64,000 nt of DNA from assembly GCF_031157375.1 (NCBI RefSeq), contig NZ_JAVIFV010000003.1, positions 756,001 through 820,000 on the forward strand, read 5' to 3'. Below the pieces are notes generated by a model. The model saw only the letters and a program-made list of their open reading frames with translations. It did no database searches and was not told where the DNA came from. Position numbers and translations under genes: made by a program. The number at the start of each line of letters is the position of its first letter. Within the stretch, counting starts at the first letter, position 1. This DNA is from Sphingosinicella sp. LHD-64 (lineage in GTDB: Bacteria; Pseudomonadota; Alphaproteobacteria; Sphingomonadales; Sphingomonadaceae). Below, one piece after another: positions 9,197 through 16,776 of this stretch.

Positions 9197-10021
9197 ATGG
9201 CCGGAGCGAAGAACCATCAATATCACATCCTGCCGCCGAGCATCTGGCCGCTGATCGGCTCGATCTCGGCGCTGCTGATGGCCGGCGGCGGCGTCATGTG
9301 GCTGCATGACTATAGCGGTGGCGGCTATGTCTTCATCGCCGGCGCGATCGGCGTGCTCTTCACCATGTTCTCCTGGTGGTCGGACGTGATCCGCGAGGCG
9401 CATGGCGGCGATCACACGCCGATCGTCCAGCTCCACCTGCGCTACGGCATGATCCTGTTCATCGCCTCGGAGGTGATGTTCTTCGTCGCCTGGTTCTGGG
9501 CCTGGTTCGCAGCCTCGCTCTTTCCCTCGACGGTCGATGCCGTCGGCGGCGTCTGGCCGCCCGAGGGCCTGCACGTCCTCGATCCGTTCGGCTGGCCGCT
9601 GCTCAACACGCTGATCCTGCTCTGCTCGGGCACCACCGTCACCTGGGCGCACCATGCGCTGATCAACAACGACCGCAACGGCCTCATCAACGGCCTGTGG
9701 GCGACGATCGGCCTCGGCCTGCTGTTCACCGGCATCCAGGCCTATGAATATATGCACGCGCCGTTCGGCTTCACCGGCGCCGAGGCGAACATCTACGGCT
9801 CGACCTTCATGATGGCGACCGGCTTCCACGGCGCGCACGTCATCATCGGTACGATCTTCCTGATCGTCTGCCTGGTCCGCTCCTACAAGGGCCACTTCAA
9901 GCCGGAACAGCACTTCGGCTTCGAGGCGGCCGCCTGGTACTGGCACTTCGTCGACGTCGTCTGGCTGTTCCTGTTCCTGTGCATCTACGTCTGGGGCGGC
10001 TGGGGCGCCGAGTATCATTAA
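9197..10021 (+). CDS. coxC: cytochrome c oxidase subunit III
   Basis: A 274-residue seven-helix subunit III of the aa3 oxidase. It stabilizes the complex and feeds protons to CoxA. Recognizable segments are YHILPPSIWPLIGSI at the N-terminus, RYGMILFIASEVMFFVAWFW with the conserved Glu, GFHGAHVIIGTIFL, and the terminal AAWYWHFVDVVWLFLFLCIY. The ATG at 9197 is chosen over an upstream in-frame ATG at 9167 because it starts at the conserved MAGAKNHQYHIL and follows GGAAC. A REP-like repeat lies upstream; DUF983 follows after 4 bp. Confidence 0.97.
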   Translation: MAGAKNHQYHILPPSIWPLIGSISALLMAGGGVMWLHDYSGGGYVFIAGAIGVLFTMFSWWSDVIREAHGGDHTPIVQLHLRYGMILFIASEVMFFVAWFWAWFAASLFPSTVDAVGGVWPPEGLHVLDPFGWPLLNTLILLCSGTTVTWAHHALINNDRNGLINGLWATIGLGLLFTGIQAYEYMHAPFGFTGAEANIYGSTFMMATGFHGAHVIIGTIFLIVCLVRSYKGHFKPEQHFGFEAAAWYWHFVDVVWLFLFLCIYVWGGWGAEYH

Positions 10022-10025
10022 GTAG

Positions 10026-10391
10026 GTGACGGCGCCCACGCCCGCCGACGTCGCGCTGAGGGGGCTCTGCCCCCGGTGCGGCGCGAAGACCCTGTTCGCC
10101 GGCCTCGTCACCTTCGCGCCCAGTTGCCGAGCCTGCGGGCTCGACATTGCCGGCTTCAACGTCGGCGACGGGCCCGCGGCCTTCCTGATCTTCATCATCG
10201 GGGGCATCGTCACCGGCCTCGCCATCGGCCTCGAACTGAGCGTCGGCCCGCCGTGGTGGGTGCACGCGTTGCTCTGGGTGCCGATCACCGCCGCGCTCAC
10301 CCTCGGCCTGTTGCGCCTCGCCAAGGCCGCCCTGCTCGCGCTCGAATACCGCCATCGTGCGCGTGAAGGCCGGATTCAGGCCGACGAATGA
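10026..10391 (+). CDS. DUF983 family protein
   Basis: A 121-residue protein with two membrane helices (about residues 52-72 and 80-102). Before them are two CxxC pairs, GLCPRCGAKT and PSCRACGLD, typical of DUF983. These proteins sit with cytochrome oxidase assembly genes in alphaproteobacteria; a metal-binding or assembly role is inferred from context only. The start is a GTG at 10026. The stop overlaps the ATG of the SURF1 gene. Confidence 0.9.
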   Translation: MTAPTPADVALRGLCPRCGAKTLFAGLVTFAPSCRACGLDIAGFNVGDGPAAFLIFIIGGIVTGLAIGLELSVGPPWWVHALLWVPITAALTLGLLRLAKAALLALEYRHRAREGRIQADE

Positions 10392-11008
10392 GACGCCTGC
10401 CGCTTCTGCCGACGCTGGTGGTCGCTGCGGCCGTCGCGGTGATGATCGGCCTCGGCATCTGGCAGCTCCAGCGCGCGGCGTGGAAGAACCGGCTGATCGC
10501 CGAATACACCGCCGCCGCGACGATGCCTGCGCTCGATCTCGATCCGCTGCTAGGGCGGGACGGAAACCTGCCGCCGCTCGCCTTCCGCCGCGTGCTCGTC
10601 ACCTGCCATGCCGACAATCTCCTTCCGGAGCAGCGCGGCGGCCGGAACCGCGACACAGGGCAGGGCGGCTACAGCGCGTTCCTGCCCTGCCGGCCCGGCG
10701 CCGAGGGTCTTGCCGGCCGGATCGTCGTCAATGCCGGCTGGGCCGCACTGCCGGACAGCGCGCGCCGGCTCTCCCTGAGCGGCATCGTCGCCGGCCAGCT
10801 CGGTCCGGTGGAGGGCCGGGACCGTATCGTCCTCACCGCCGCCACGGCCGTGCCGCCGCTCGCGCCGAGCACGCCGCCGTCGATCGAGGACATCCCGAAC
10901 AACCACATGGCCTACGCCTTCCAGTGGTTCTTCTTCGCCGCGGTGGCCGTGGTCATCTACCTGCTGGCGCTGCGGCGCCGGGCACCGAAGTTGCCGCCGG
11001 AGCCCTGA
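10388..11008 (+). CDS. SURF1 family oxidase assembly protein
   Basis: A 206-residue Shy1/SURF1-type protein needed for heme a insertion or oxidase maturation. The topology is typical: one N-terminal helix (TLVVAAAVAVMIGLGIWQLQR, which ends in the signature GIWQLQR), a periplasmic domain, and one C-terminal helix after the conserved NNHMAYAFQWFFFA. The ATG overlaps the end of DUF983 (ATGA). It is shorter than mitochondrial SURF1 but normal for bacteria. Confidence 0.93.
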   Translation: MRRLPLLPTLVVAAAVAVMIGLGIWQLQRAAWKNRLIAEYTAAATMPALDLDPLLGRDGNLPPLAFRRVLVTCHADNLLPEQRGGRNRDTGQGGYSAFLPCRPGAEGLAGRIVVNAGWAALPDSARRLSLSGIVAGQLGPVEGRDRIVLTAATAVPPLAPSTPPSIEDIPNNHMAYAFQWFFFAAVAVVIYLLALRRRAPKLPPEP

Positions 11009-11028
11009 GCGCCTAAATCCCGCGGCGC

Positions 11029-12255
11029 ATGATGAAGCTCACCACCCTCGACAACGGCCTGATGGTCGCTAGCCGGGACATGCCCGGTTTCGAGACCGTC
11101 GCGGTCGGCCTCTATGCCGATGTCGGCTCGCGCCACGAGCCGGCGCCACTCAACGGCATCGCCCATCTCTACGAGCATATGGTGTTCAAGGGCGCCGGCA
11201 GCCGCACGGCGCGTGAACTGAACGAGGCGGTCGAGGATGTCGGCGGCGATCTCAATGCCGCGACCGACCGCGAGGGGACGAGCTTCACCGCTTCGCTGCT
11301 GGCCGAGCACCTCCCGCTCGGCATCGAGCTGCTGTCCGACATGATCCTGAGGCCGCATTTCAAGGCGGCCGACCTCGCCCGCGAGAAGGAGGTCGTCCTG
11401 CAGGAGCTGGGCGAGGCGCGCGACACGCCATCGGACATCATCTTCGACGATCTCTGGATGGCGGCGTTTCCCGATCAGCCGCTCGGCCGCTCCGTGCTCG
11501 GCGACGAGGCGAGCATCTCGGCGATCACCGCGGACGACCTGCACGGCTGGCGCAGCGAGCGCTACCGTGCCGGCAGCCTCTATCTCGTCGCCGCGGGCAA
11601 GGTCGATCACGATGCGCTGGTGCGGCTGGCGGAGGCGCAGTTCCGCGATCTGCCCGAAGGGCGGCTCGATGCAGCCACCCCCGCCAGCTTTGCCGCCGGC
11701 CGGCGATCCAGCCGGCCCCGCGCCGATCAGGCGCATCTCACCGCCGCCTATGCCGCGCCCGCGATCCAGGCGCCGAATTATCATGCCGCGCGCCTCTTCA
11801 GCGACATCGTCGGCGCGGGTGCCTCGTCGCGGCTGTTCCACGCGGTGCGCGAGGAACGCGGCCTTGCTTATTCGGTCTGGTCGTCGCTCCAGCCCTATCG
11901 CGACACTGGCCTGTTCTATTTCTATGCCGCGACCGCGCGCCGCGAGGCGGCGGCGGCGGCGGCGCTGATCGCCGAGACCGTCGCCGGCACCGCGGAGACG
12001 GCGACCCAGCGCGAGCTCGACCGCGCCAAGGCGCAGGCCAAGGCCGGCATGCTGATGAGCCTCGAAAGCGCGTGGGGGCAGGCCAATTATGTCGCGCGGC
12101 AGCTCTCCCTGTTCGGGCGGCTCGCCGAGCCCGCCGACTATGTGAAGGCGATCGAGGCGGTGACGCTGGACGAGGTCCGCGCCGCGGGTGCGAAGATCCT
12201 TTCCGGAGAGCGCGCCGGCGCGACGATCGGCGTCTCGGCCGTCCGCGCCGCATGA
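11029..12255 (+). CDS. M16 family metallopeptidase (pitrilysin/processing-peptidase type)
   Basis: A 408-residue zinc peptidase of the mitochondrial-processing-peptidase branch. The inverted zinc motif HLYEH lies at residues 46-50, with the downstream Glu region NEAVEDVGGDLNAATDRE. A second M16 domain covers about residues 165-400 and contains the R/Y pair region near RGLAYSVWSSLQPY. Two start ATGs (11029 and 11032) are adjacent. It follows SURF1 by 20 bp; a threonine synthase gene that I recall often lying between them in relatives is absent here. Confidence 0.9.
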   Translation: MMKLTTLDNGLMVASRDMPGFETVAVGLYADVGSRHEPAPLNGIAHLYEHMVFKGAGSRTARELNEAVEDVGGDLNAATDREGTSFTASLLAEHLPLGIELLSDMILRPHFKAADLAREKEVVLQELGEARDTPSDIIFDDLWMAAFPDQPLGRSVLGDEASISAITADDLHGWRSERYRAGSLYLVAAGKVDHDALVRLAEAQFRDLPEGRLDAATPASFAAGRRSSRPRADQAHLTAAYAAPAIQAPNYHAARLFSDIVGAGASSRLFHAVREERGLAYSVWSSLQPYRDTGLFYFYAATARREAAAAAALIAETVAGTAETATQRELDRAKAQAKAGMLMSLESAWGQANYVARQLSLFGRLAEPADYVKAIEAVTLDEVRAAGAKILSGERAGATIGVSAVRAA

Positions 12256-13118
12256 GGCTCGATACGCTGATCGGCGAGCCGTGGCGCGACTACGGCCTCG
12301 TCGACTCGGGCCATGGCCGGAAGCTCGAGCGCTACGGCCCCTACCGCTTCATCCGCCCCGAACCGCAGGCGATGTGGGCGCCCGCCGCGGCCGGCTGGGA
12401 CGCGCATGGCGAATTCGTGCCCGGCGCAGATGAAGACGGCGGCGGCCGCTGGCAGTTCGCGAGCCCCGTGCCGCGTGAGGGCTGGGAGCTGGGCTGGGAG
12501 GACGTCCGCTTCCGCGCGCAATGCACGCCCTTTCGCCACCTCGCCTTCTTCCCCGACATGGCGCCGCAATGGGCGTGGATGCGGGAACGGCTTGGCGAGG
12601 GCGCCGAGGCGCTCAACCTGTTCGGCTATACCGGCGTCGGCACGCTGGCGATGAGCGCCGCGGGCGCGAAGCTCACCCATGTCGACGCCTCGAAGAAATC
12701 GGTCGAGCAGGGCAAGGCCAATGCGGCGCTATCCGGCATGGCCGATAAGCCGATCCGCTGGCTGGTCGACGACGCCGGCAAATTCACCGCCCGCGAGGTG
12801 CGGCGGGGGCGGCGCTATGACGGCATCATCCTCGATCCGCCCAAGTTCGGTCGCGGGCCGGATGGCGAGGTCTGGCGGCTGGAGGAAAGCCTGCCCGGCC
12901 TGATCGCCGACTGTCGCAAGCTGCTCGATGCCGACAGCCGCTTCCTCGTGCTCACCGTCTATGCGGTGCGCATGTCCGCGCTGGCGATCGGCGAGCTGCT
13001 CGAGCAGGCGCTCGGCGAGCTGGGTGGCCGGATCGAATGCGGCGACATGGCGGTCCGCGAGGAAGCGCGCGGCCTGCTTCTGCCGACCGCGATCTTCGCG
13101 CGCTGGTCGAAAGGCTAA
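12252..13118 (+). CDS. class I SAM-dependent methyltransferase (RlmI-like fold)
   Basis: A 288-residue methyltransferase. Motif I is ALNLFGYTGVGTLAMSAAGA near residue 118, followed by an acidic-loop equivalent THVDASKKSVEQGK. The catalytic-region motif DGIILDPPKFGRG near residue 190 resembles the DPPxF of rRNA cytosine methyltransferases of the RlmI/RlmK group. No PUA domain is visible, so the RNA target is uncertain. The start overlaps the M16 stop (ATGA), and its own stop overlaps that of the convergent ccmB by 3 bp. Confidence 0.85.
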   Translation: MRLDTLIGEPWRDYGLVDSGHGRKLERYGPYRFIRPEPQAMWAPAAAGWDAHGEFVPGADEDGGGRWQFASPVPREGWELGWEDVRFRAQCTPFRHLAFFPDMAPQWAWMRERLGEGAEALNLFGYTGVGTLAMSAAGAKLTHVDASKKSVEQGKANAALSGMADKPIRWLVDDAGKFTAREVRRGRRYDGIILDPPKFGRGPDGEVWRLEESLPGLIADCRKLLDADSRFLVLTVYAVRMSALAIGELLEQALGELGGRIECGDMAVREEARGLLLPTAIFARWSKG

Positions 13119-13756
13119 TCGCGCGCGGCGCGAAGTGCGGCGCCGGCGACGAATGGGGCGCCGGCGACCAATAGCAGCGACGCCGCGCCGAGCAGCTGCA
13201 GCGCGCCGGCGTCCTTGCCCCGCTCGATCAGGCCGGCGCCGAAGATGAGCAGCGGCACTGCGAGCGGCAGCAGCAGCAGGCCGGCCAGGGCGCCGCTGCG
13301 CCTGAGGCCGGCGGTCAACGCACCAACGCCCAGGGTCAGCGCCGCGAGGCCAGGCGTTCCGACCAGGAGACCCAGCTCCAGCCGCAGCAGTACCTCGCCC
13401 GGCAGCTTCATCAACGCCGCTGCCGGCAGCGCCGCGAGCATCAGTGGCGGACCGAAGCTCAGCCAGTGGCCGGCGAGCTTGGCCAACGCAACGGTCTCCT
13501 CGCCGAGGCCGCGCAACGCGAGCTGATCCAGCACCCCCGAACCAAGGTCCGGTGCGAAGAGCCGGTCGACTGGCAGCAACGCGGCGAGAAGCGCCGCCAT
13601 CCACAGCGCCCCGCCGCCGGTGCGGGCGAGCAGCGGCCCGTCCGGCCCGACCGCAAACGGGAAGAGCGTCGCGACCAGCAAAAAGAAGACGAGCGGCAGG
13701 AGCGCCGCGCCGCCGCTCGCCGCCAGCCTGAGCTCGCGCAGGATCAGGGCGGTCAT
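13115..13756 (-). CDS. ccmB: heme exporter protein CcmB
   Basis: A 213-residue inner-membrane permease of the CcmABCD system for cytochrome c maturation. It begins MTALILRELRLAASGG and has about six hydrophobic segments. The family region GSGVLDQLALRGLGEETVALAKLAGHW is recognizable from about residue 68. The start at 13756 overlaps the ccmA stop by 4 bp; an upstream in-frame extension lies wholly within ccmA and is rejected. ccmC and later ccm genes are not in the window, so the cluster is split in this genome. Confidence 0.92.
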   Translation of the reverse strand: MTALILRELRLAASGGAALLPLVFFLLVATLFPFAVGPDGPLLARTGGGALWMAALLAALLPVDRLFAPDLGSGVLDQLALRGLGEETVALAKLAGHWLSFGPPLMLAALPAAALMKLPGEVLLRLELGLLVGTPGLAALTLGVGALTAGLRRSGALAGLLLLPLAVPLLIFGAGLIERGKDAGALQLLGAASLLLVAGAPFVAGAALRAARD

Positions 13757-14322
13757 CCCAGCGCCACCGTCTCGGCGTCGGGCAAGGCGAGCTGCTGATG
13801 GCTGGCGACGAGCACGCCACCGCCACGGATGCGGTGGGCGGCGATGCCCTTTTCGAGCCGTTCGCACCCCTCGTCGTCGAGACCGTTGGCCGGCTCGTCG
13901 AGCAGCCAGAGCGGGGCGTTGGACGCGAGGACTCGCGCCAGCGCCGCACGCTTGCGCTGCCCGGTCGAAAGCATCCGGACCGGCACATCGGCGAGATGAC
14001 CGATGCCCATCGCCTCCAGACCCGGCGTCGCCGACACATCATCAAAGCTTGCCCAGAAGGCGAGCGCCCGGCCCAGCGTCTGGCGCTCGTCGAGCGCGAG
14101 ATGCTCGTCGGCGAGCGCCGCGTCCGCCCGTTCCACCGTGCCCGCGGCGGGCGCCAGCAGACCGGCGGCGACGCGCATCAGGCTGGACTTGCCTACACCG
14201 TTCGGGCCGGTGAGCAGCGTCGCATGGCCTGGCCGGAGGAGCAGGTTGAAATCCTCAAGCAGCACGCGCCCGCCGCGGCGGACCGTGACCGTATCGAGCT
14301 TGAGCAGCCCGTCGCCGCTCAT
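13753..14322 (-). CDS. ccmA: heme exporter ATP-binding protein CcmA
   Basis: A 189-residue ABC ATPase. Walker A is GPNGVGKSSLMR (about 39-50), the signature is MLSTGQRKRAALARVL near 118, and Walker B is LWLLDEPANGLDDEG. With CcmB it powers release of holo-CcmE during cytochrome c maturation. It is slightly short for the family (about 200-205). The start is an ATG at 14320-14322, overlapping the stop of the upstream metallopeptidase gene, so three genes here are chained by 4-bp overlaps. Confidence 0.93.
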   Translation of the reverse strand: MSGDGLLKLDTVTVRRGGRVLLEDFNLLLRPGHATLLTGPNGVGKSSLMRVAAGLLAPAAGTVERADAALADEHLALDERQTLGRALAFWASFDDVSATPGLEAMGIGHLADVPVRMLSTGQRKRAALARVLASNAPLWLLDEPANGLDDEGCERLEKGIAAHRIRGGGVLVASHQQLALPDAETVALG

Positions 14323-14732
14323 TCCGCCTGCGCCTCGATTGCGTGCATGTCGTCGTCGGAGAAGCCGAAATGATGGCCGACCTCGTGGACGATGACATGG
14401 GTGATGAGGTCTTCGAGCGCGACGCCGCTATCCGCCCATTCGTCGAGCAGCGGGCGGCGGTAGAGATGGATCATCGGGGGCAGCTCGCCCGAAACCCAGC
14501 TGTCCTGCTTGTCCATGGAGCGGCCGGAATAGAGGCCGGTCAGCTCGAACGCATCCTCGATGCCGAGGCTCGCCAGCACCTCGTCGTCGGCGAACTCCTC
14601 GATGCGCAGCACGATATTGGCGAGATGCTTGCGGAAATCCTCCGGCAGCCGCGCGATCGCCGCGTCCGCGAGCCGCTCGATCGCCGCCGCATCGGGCGCA
14701 TAGGTTTGACCATGGGCCATCCATGGCGACAT
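14319..14732 (-). CDS. small zincin-like metallopeptidase family protein
   Basis: A protein of about 137 residues with a C-terminal HVIVHEVGHHFGFSDDDMH segment carrying HExxH, typical of the short bacterial zinc metallopeptidase-like family found beside ccm or cell-division genes. The middle has the family-like region SGRSMDKQDSWVSGELPPMI and LYRRPLLDEW. The start could be 14732 (MSPWMAHG) or 14720 (MAHGQ); I kept the longer. It is the first gene of a unit with ccmA and ccmB. The substrate is unknown. Confidence 0.85.
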   Translation of the reverse strand: MSPWMAHGQTYAPDAAAIERLADAAIARLPEDFRKHLANIVLRIEEFADDEVLASLGIEDAFELTGLYSGRSMDKQDSWVSGELPPMIHLYRRPLLDEWADSGVALEDLITHVIVHEVGHHFGFSDDDMHAIEAQAE

Positions 14733-14759
14733 AGAGACTGATCGTTTGAGGAGGAAGAG

Positions 14760-15047
14760 ATGCCGTTGCTTTCCGAAGCCCAGCGCGAGGATGCGTTGGC
14801 CGGCCTGTCGGGCTGGACCTACCGCCAGGACCGCAACGGCATCGCGAAGACCTTCCGGTTCGACGACTTCGGCGAAGCCTTCGCCTTCATGACCCGGGTC
14901 GCGCTCGAGGCCGAGAAGGCCGATCACCATCCCGACTGGTCGAACGTCTGGAACCGTGTCGATGTGCTGCTCAACACCCACAGCGAGGGCGGCGTGACCG
15001 AAAAGGACGTCGCCCTTGCCCGGACCATGGACGCTATTGCGGGATAG
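14760..15047 (+). CDS. phhB: 4a-hydroxytetrahydrobiopterin dehydratase (pterin-4a-carbinolamine dehydratase)
   Basis: A 95-residue enzyme that dehydrates 4a-hydroxytetrahydrobiopterin, recycling the cofactor of phenylalanine hydroxylase. The family motif runs [18 protein letters not shown] with the active-site HH and W, followed by [15 protein letters not shown] strong ribosome site GAGGAGGAAGAG precedes the ATG. It diverges from the metallopeptidase gene; the 27-bp gap means the two promoters overlap their coding starts. Confidence 0.93.
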   Translation: MPLLSEAQREDALAGLSGWTYRQDRNGIAKTFRFDDFGEAFAFMTRVALEAEKADHHPDWSNVWNRVDVLLNTHSEGGVTEKDVALARTMDAIAG

Positions 15048-15102
15048 CTTGCTCTCCCCGGATACGCCCACTAGATGGACCGCTTCCAGCGCGATTGGAT
15101 TG

Positions 15103-15148
15103 CGGACCCGATTCACGCCCGCCGCTTCGCGGCGAACGATCGGGTCCG
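15103..15148. other. nested hairpin upstream of tRNA-Ser
   Basis: Outer arms CGGACCCGAT (15103-15112) and ATCGGGTCCG (15139-15148) are perfect complements. Inside, CGCCG (15120-15124) and CGGCG (15130-15134) form a second stem with loop CTTCG. The element ends 4 bp before the tRNA. It may end transcription of the pterin dehydratase gene or be a regulatory or processing structure for the tRNA. Confidence 0.45.
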
Positions 15149-15152
15149 ATGC

Positions 15153-15243
15153 GGAGCGGTGGCCGAGTGGTCGAAGGCGCTCGCCTGGAAAGTGAGTATA
15201 CGGCAAAACCGTATCGAGGGTTCGAATCCCTCCCGCTCCGCCA
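15153..15243 (+). tRNA. tRNA-Ser (anticodon GGA)
   Basis: The acceptor GGAGCGG (15153-15159) pairs with CCGCTCC (15233-15239), followed by G and an encoded CCA. The anticodon loop reads CTGGAAA with anticodon GGA at 15187-15189. A long variable arm (GTATACGG...CCGTAT) marks a class II serine tRNA, and GGTTCGAATCC is the T loop. The 3' end doubles as the attachment site of the island at 15230-31000. Confidence 0.97.
15230..15243 (+). repeat. attL core (tRNA-Ser 3' end)
   Basis: CTCCCGCTCCGCCA, the last bases of the T-arm and acceptor of tRNA-Ser including CCA. It is identical to 30987-31000; neighbouring bases on both sides differ. Confidence 0.8.
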
Positions 15244-15298
15244 CCTACGTGATATAACGCACTGATATATAATGAGAATGATGGGGCGCTAGGACGCT

Positions 15299-15319
15299 GG
15301 TCCCATTAGCGGTCCCAAT
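15299..15319 (+). repeat. terminal direct repeat near attL, probable integrase-binding site
   Basis: GGTCCCATTAGCGGTCCCAA contains two GGTCCCA units 12 bp apart. A copy differing at two of the first 20 positions lies at 30834-30854 in the same orientation near the other end. Paired short repeats just inside the ends suggest arm-type binding sites for the integrase. Confidence 0.55.
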
Positions 15320-15405
15320 TCTACTCGAAGCCGCTTTGGGTTCCCAAGCGGCCGGCTCGGCCATAGGTTCACTACGAGCTCCTAACTCGACATTTGCCAC
15401 GGGCA

Positions 15406-15966
15406 TCAGGAACGGCAATCGAGCAGCATCAAACCGCGGATGACTCGTACATCCCAATTGCCCTTCGCTCGTTTGTCCTTGGAGAGCAAGACAGTGAAGT
15501 AGCAGAGGCATTTAATGAGAATGAGCGGATCGCCGTCGATGGGGATGAATCGCACGTCGACCCTCTCTTCTTTGGCGCTGCGCTGCAGTTCGTTCAATGC
15601 ATTCGCGGGCGTAGCTTCGACTAAACCGGGCCGCCGATATAACATCAGGCAGTCGACGTCCTTTGGAGAGGGCTTCAGCAGTTCGGTGAAGCTGCCACCG
15701 ATCACGATGGCGTCTATCACCAGGCTCAGTCGCTCCGCGTGCGACTTGACTCGATCTAGCGCGGCGGCGAGTTCATTTCGCTCAGGCCAATGTGCGGCAC
15801 GGGTCCGAAAATCTTCGTATCGTATAAGATATGGTGTTGCGTTGACCGGAGAGCTTTCTCTGACCGGACCGACGAAGGCGGGAAATCCCTGACGCTCAGC
15901 CTCATCAAAGGTCTGTCGAGAGACCGATGCGAATGGGTTCATACGCGACCTGTCGAGATCGTTCAT
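15406..15966 (-). CDS. nucleotidyltransferase-fold protein overlapping the fic gene
   Basis: A 186-residue protein with the nucleotidyltransferase-type motif IGGSFTELLKPSPKDVDCLMLY at about 89-110: GGS at the turn and DVD (103-105) as candidate metal ligands. The rest matches no family I recognize. The ATG at 15966 overlaps the stop of the upstream fic gene (ATGA), so the two proteins are probably made together. A longer in-frame reading upstream lies inside fic and is rejected. Possible roles are an antitoxin or modifier for Fic or a defence component; none is proven. Codon and base use are less GC-rich than in chromosomal genes. Confidence 0.7.
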   Translation of the reverse strand: MNDLDRSRMNPFASVSRQTFDEAERQGFPAFVGPVRESSPVNATPYLIRYEDFRTRAAHWPERNELAAALDRVKSHAERLSLVIDAIVIGGSFTELLKPSPKDVDCLMLYRRPGLVEATPANALNELQRSAKEERVDVRFIPIDGDPLILIKCLCYFTVLLSKDKRAKGNWDVRVIRGLMLLDCRS

Positions 15967-16739
15967 GTATCTGCCTCGGCCGTGGATCTTTGCCCGGCGA
16001 TCTCGCGATAGCATTCGATCATGTCGAGCACGAAGCGAAGTAAGGGCTGCCAATCCCCCCGCACCTCGGCGCAGCGAAGGGCGATCTCATACCCTCCGCG
16101 GGACTGCCGGGCAATCTCGTAAAAGGGAAAGTAAACGTTGGTGGGCATGCCTCCTTGTCGCAGGGCGTAGTTGAACAATGACCGGCCTACGCGGCCATTG
16201 CCGTCGACGAAGGGATGACAGTTCACTAGAAGCGCGAGGGCCATCGTCGCCCTAAAAATAGTCGGCTCCTCATAGTCCTGCACTAGAATCGACCGGATGC
16301 TATCTAACTGCTCCGGTATGGCTGCGGCTGCGGGAAAGCGCACACTGTTTCCGTCCCTGTCGCCGTTCAAGCAAATGTCGTCGCGTCGCCATTCGCTGGC
16401 TCCGTTCATGAGACGTTTATTGAGCGAGGCCAACTGCGATTTGAACGCGCTCCGGCTTGAGTTCTCAAGGGGGCCAAAGCGCTCGTTAACCCATTTGAGC
16501 GCCTCGCATTCGCTATGGGAGCGGTCTGGCTGCGATGGCACGACATTGAGCGCCATGAAATATTCCGACAGCGGATGCTGCAGGCGTAAGAAGTGCGTCT
16601 TAGGAGCCTCTCGCAAGATGTCGGTCGGGAGAGGATAAAGGCTTGGAAGCGCCCGCGAAGCCGCGGCTATCTCAAACCTTAGGTCCGGATCCAAGCCGGT
16701 GAACTGCGCAAGAACCAGGGGTTCACGAACGAAGATCAT
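15963..16739 (-). CDS. Fic family protein (predicted AMP/nucleotidyl-transferase)
   Basis: A 258-residue protein with a complete Fic active-site motif, HPFVDGNGRVGR at residues 175-186, where the His acts in transfer of AMP or a related group to a hydroxyl side chain. A proline-rich and helical N-terminal part (PTDILREAPKTHFLRLQHP) resembles the Fic/DOC N-terminal region. I do not see a clear inhibitory [S/T]xxxE[G/N] motif. The start at 16739 (MIFVREPL) is chosen because longer readings enter the ABC exporter gene. It begins 37 bp after the exporter's stop, on the same strand, and overlaps the following nucleotidyltransferase-fold gene. Confidence 0.88.
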   Translation of the reverse strand: MIFVREPLVLAQFTGLDPDLRFEIAAASRALPSLYPLPTDILREAPKTHFLRLQHPLSEYFMALNVVPSQPDRSHSECEALKWVNERFGPLENSSRSAFKSQLASLNKRLMNGASEWRRDDICLNGDRDGNSVRFPAAAAIPEQLDSIRSILVQDYEEPTIFRATMALALLVNCHPFVDGNGRVGRSLFNYALRQGGMPTNVYFPFYEIARQSRGGYEIALRCAEVRGDWQPLLRFVLDMIECYREIAGQRSTAEADT

Positions 16740-16776
16740 GGTTATTAACCCAGTCGGGAGACTATGCTGAGATCGG

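Noticed and set aside
12729-14045. 438-residue minus-strand frame spanning ccmB and the methyltransferase
   Set aside because: It is an Arg-rich out-of-frame reading; ccmA and ccmB are intact in other frames.
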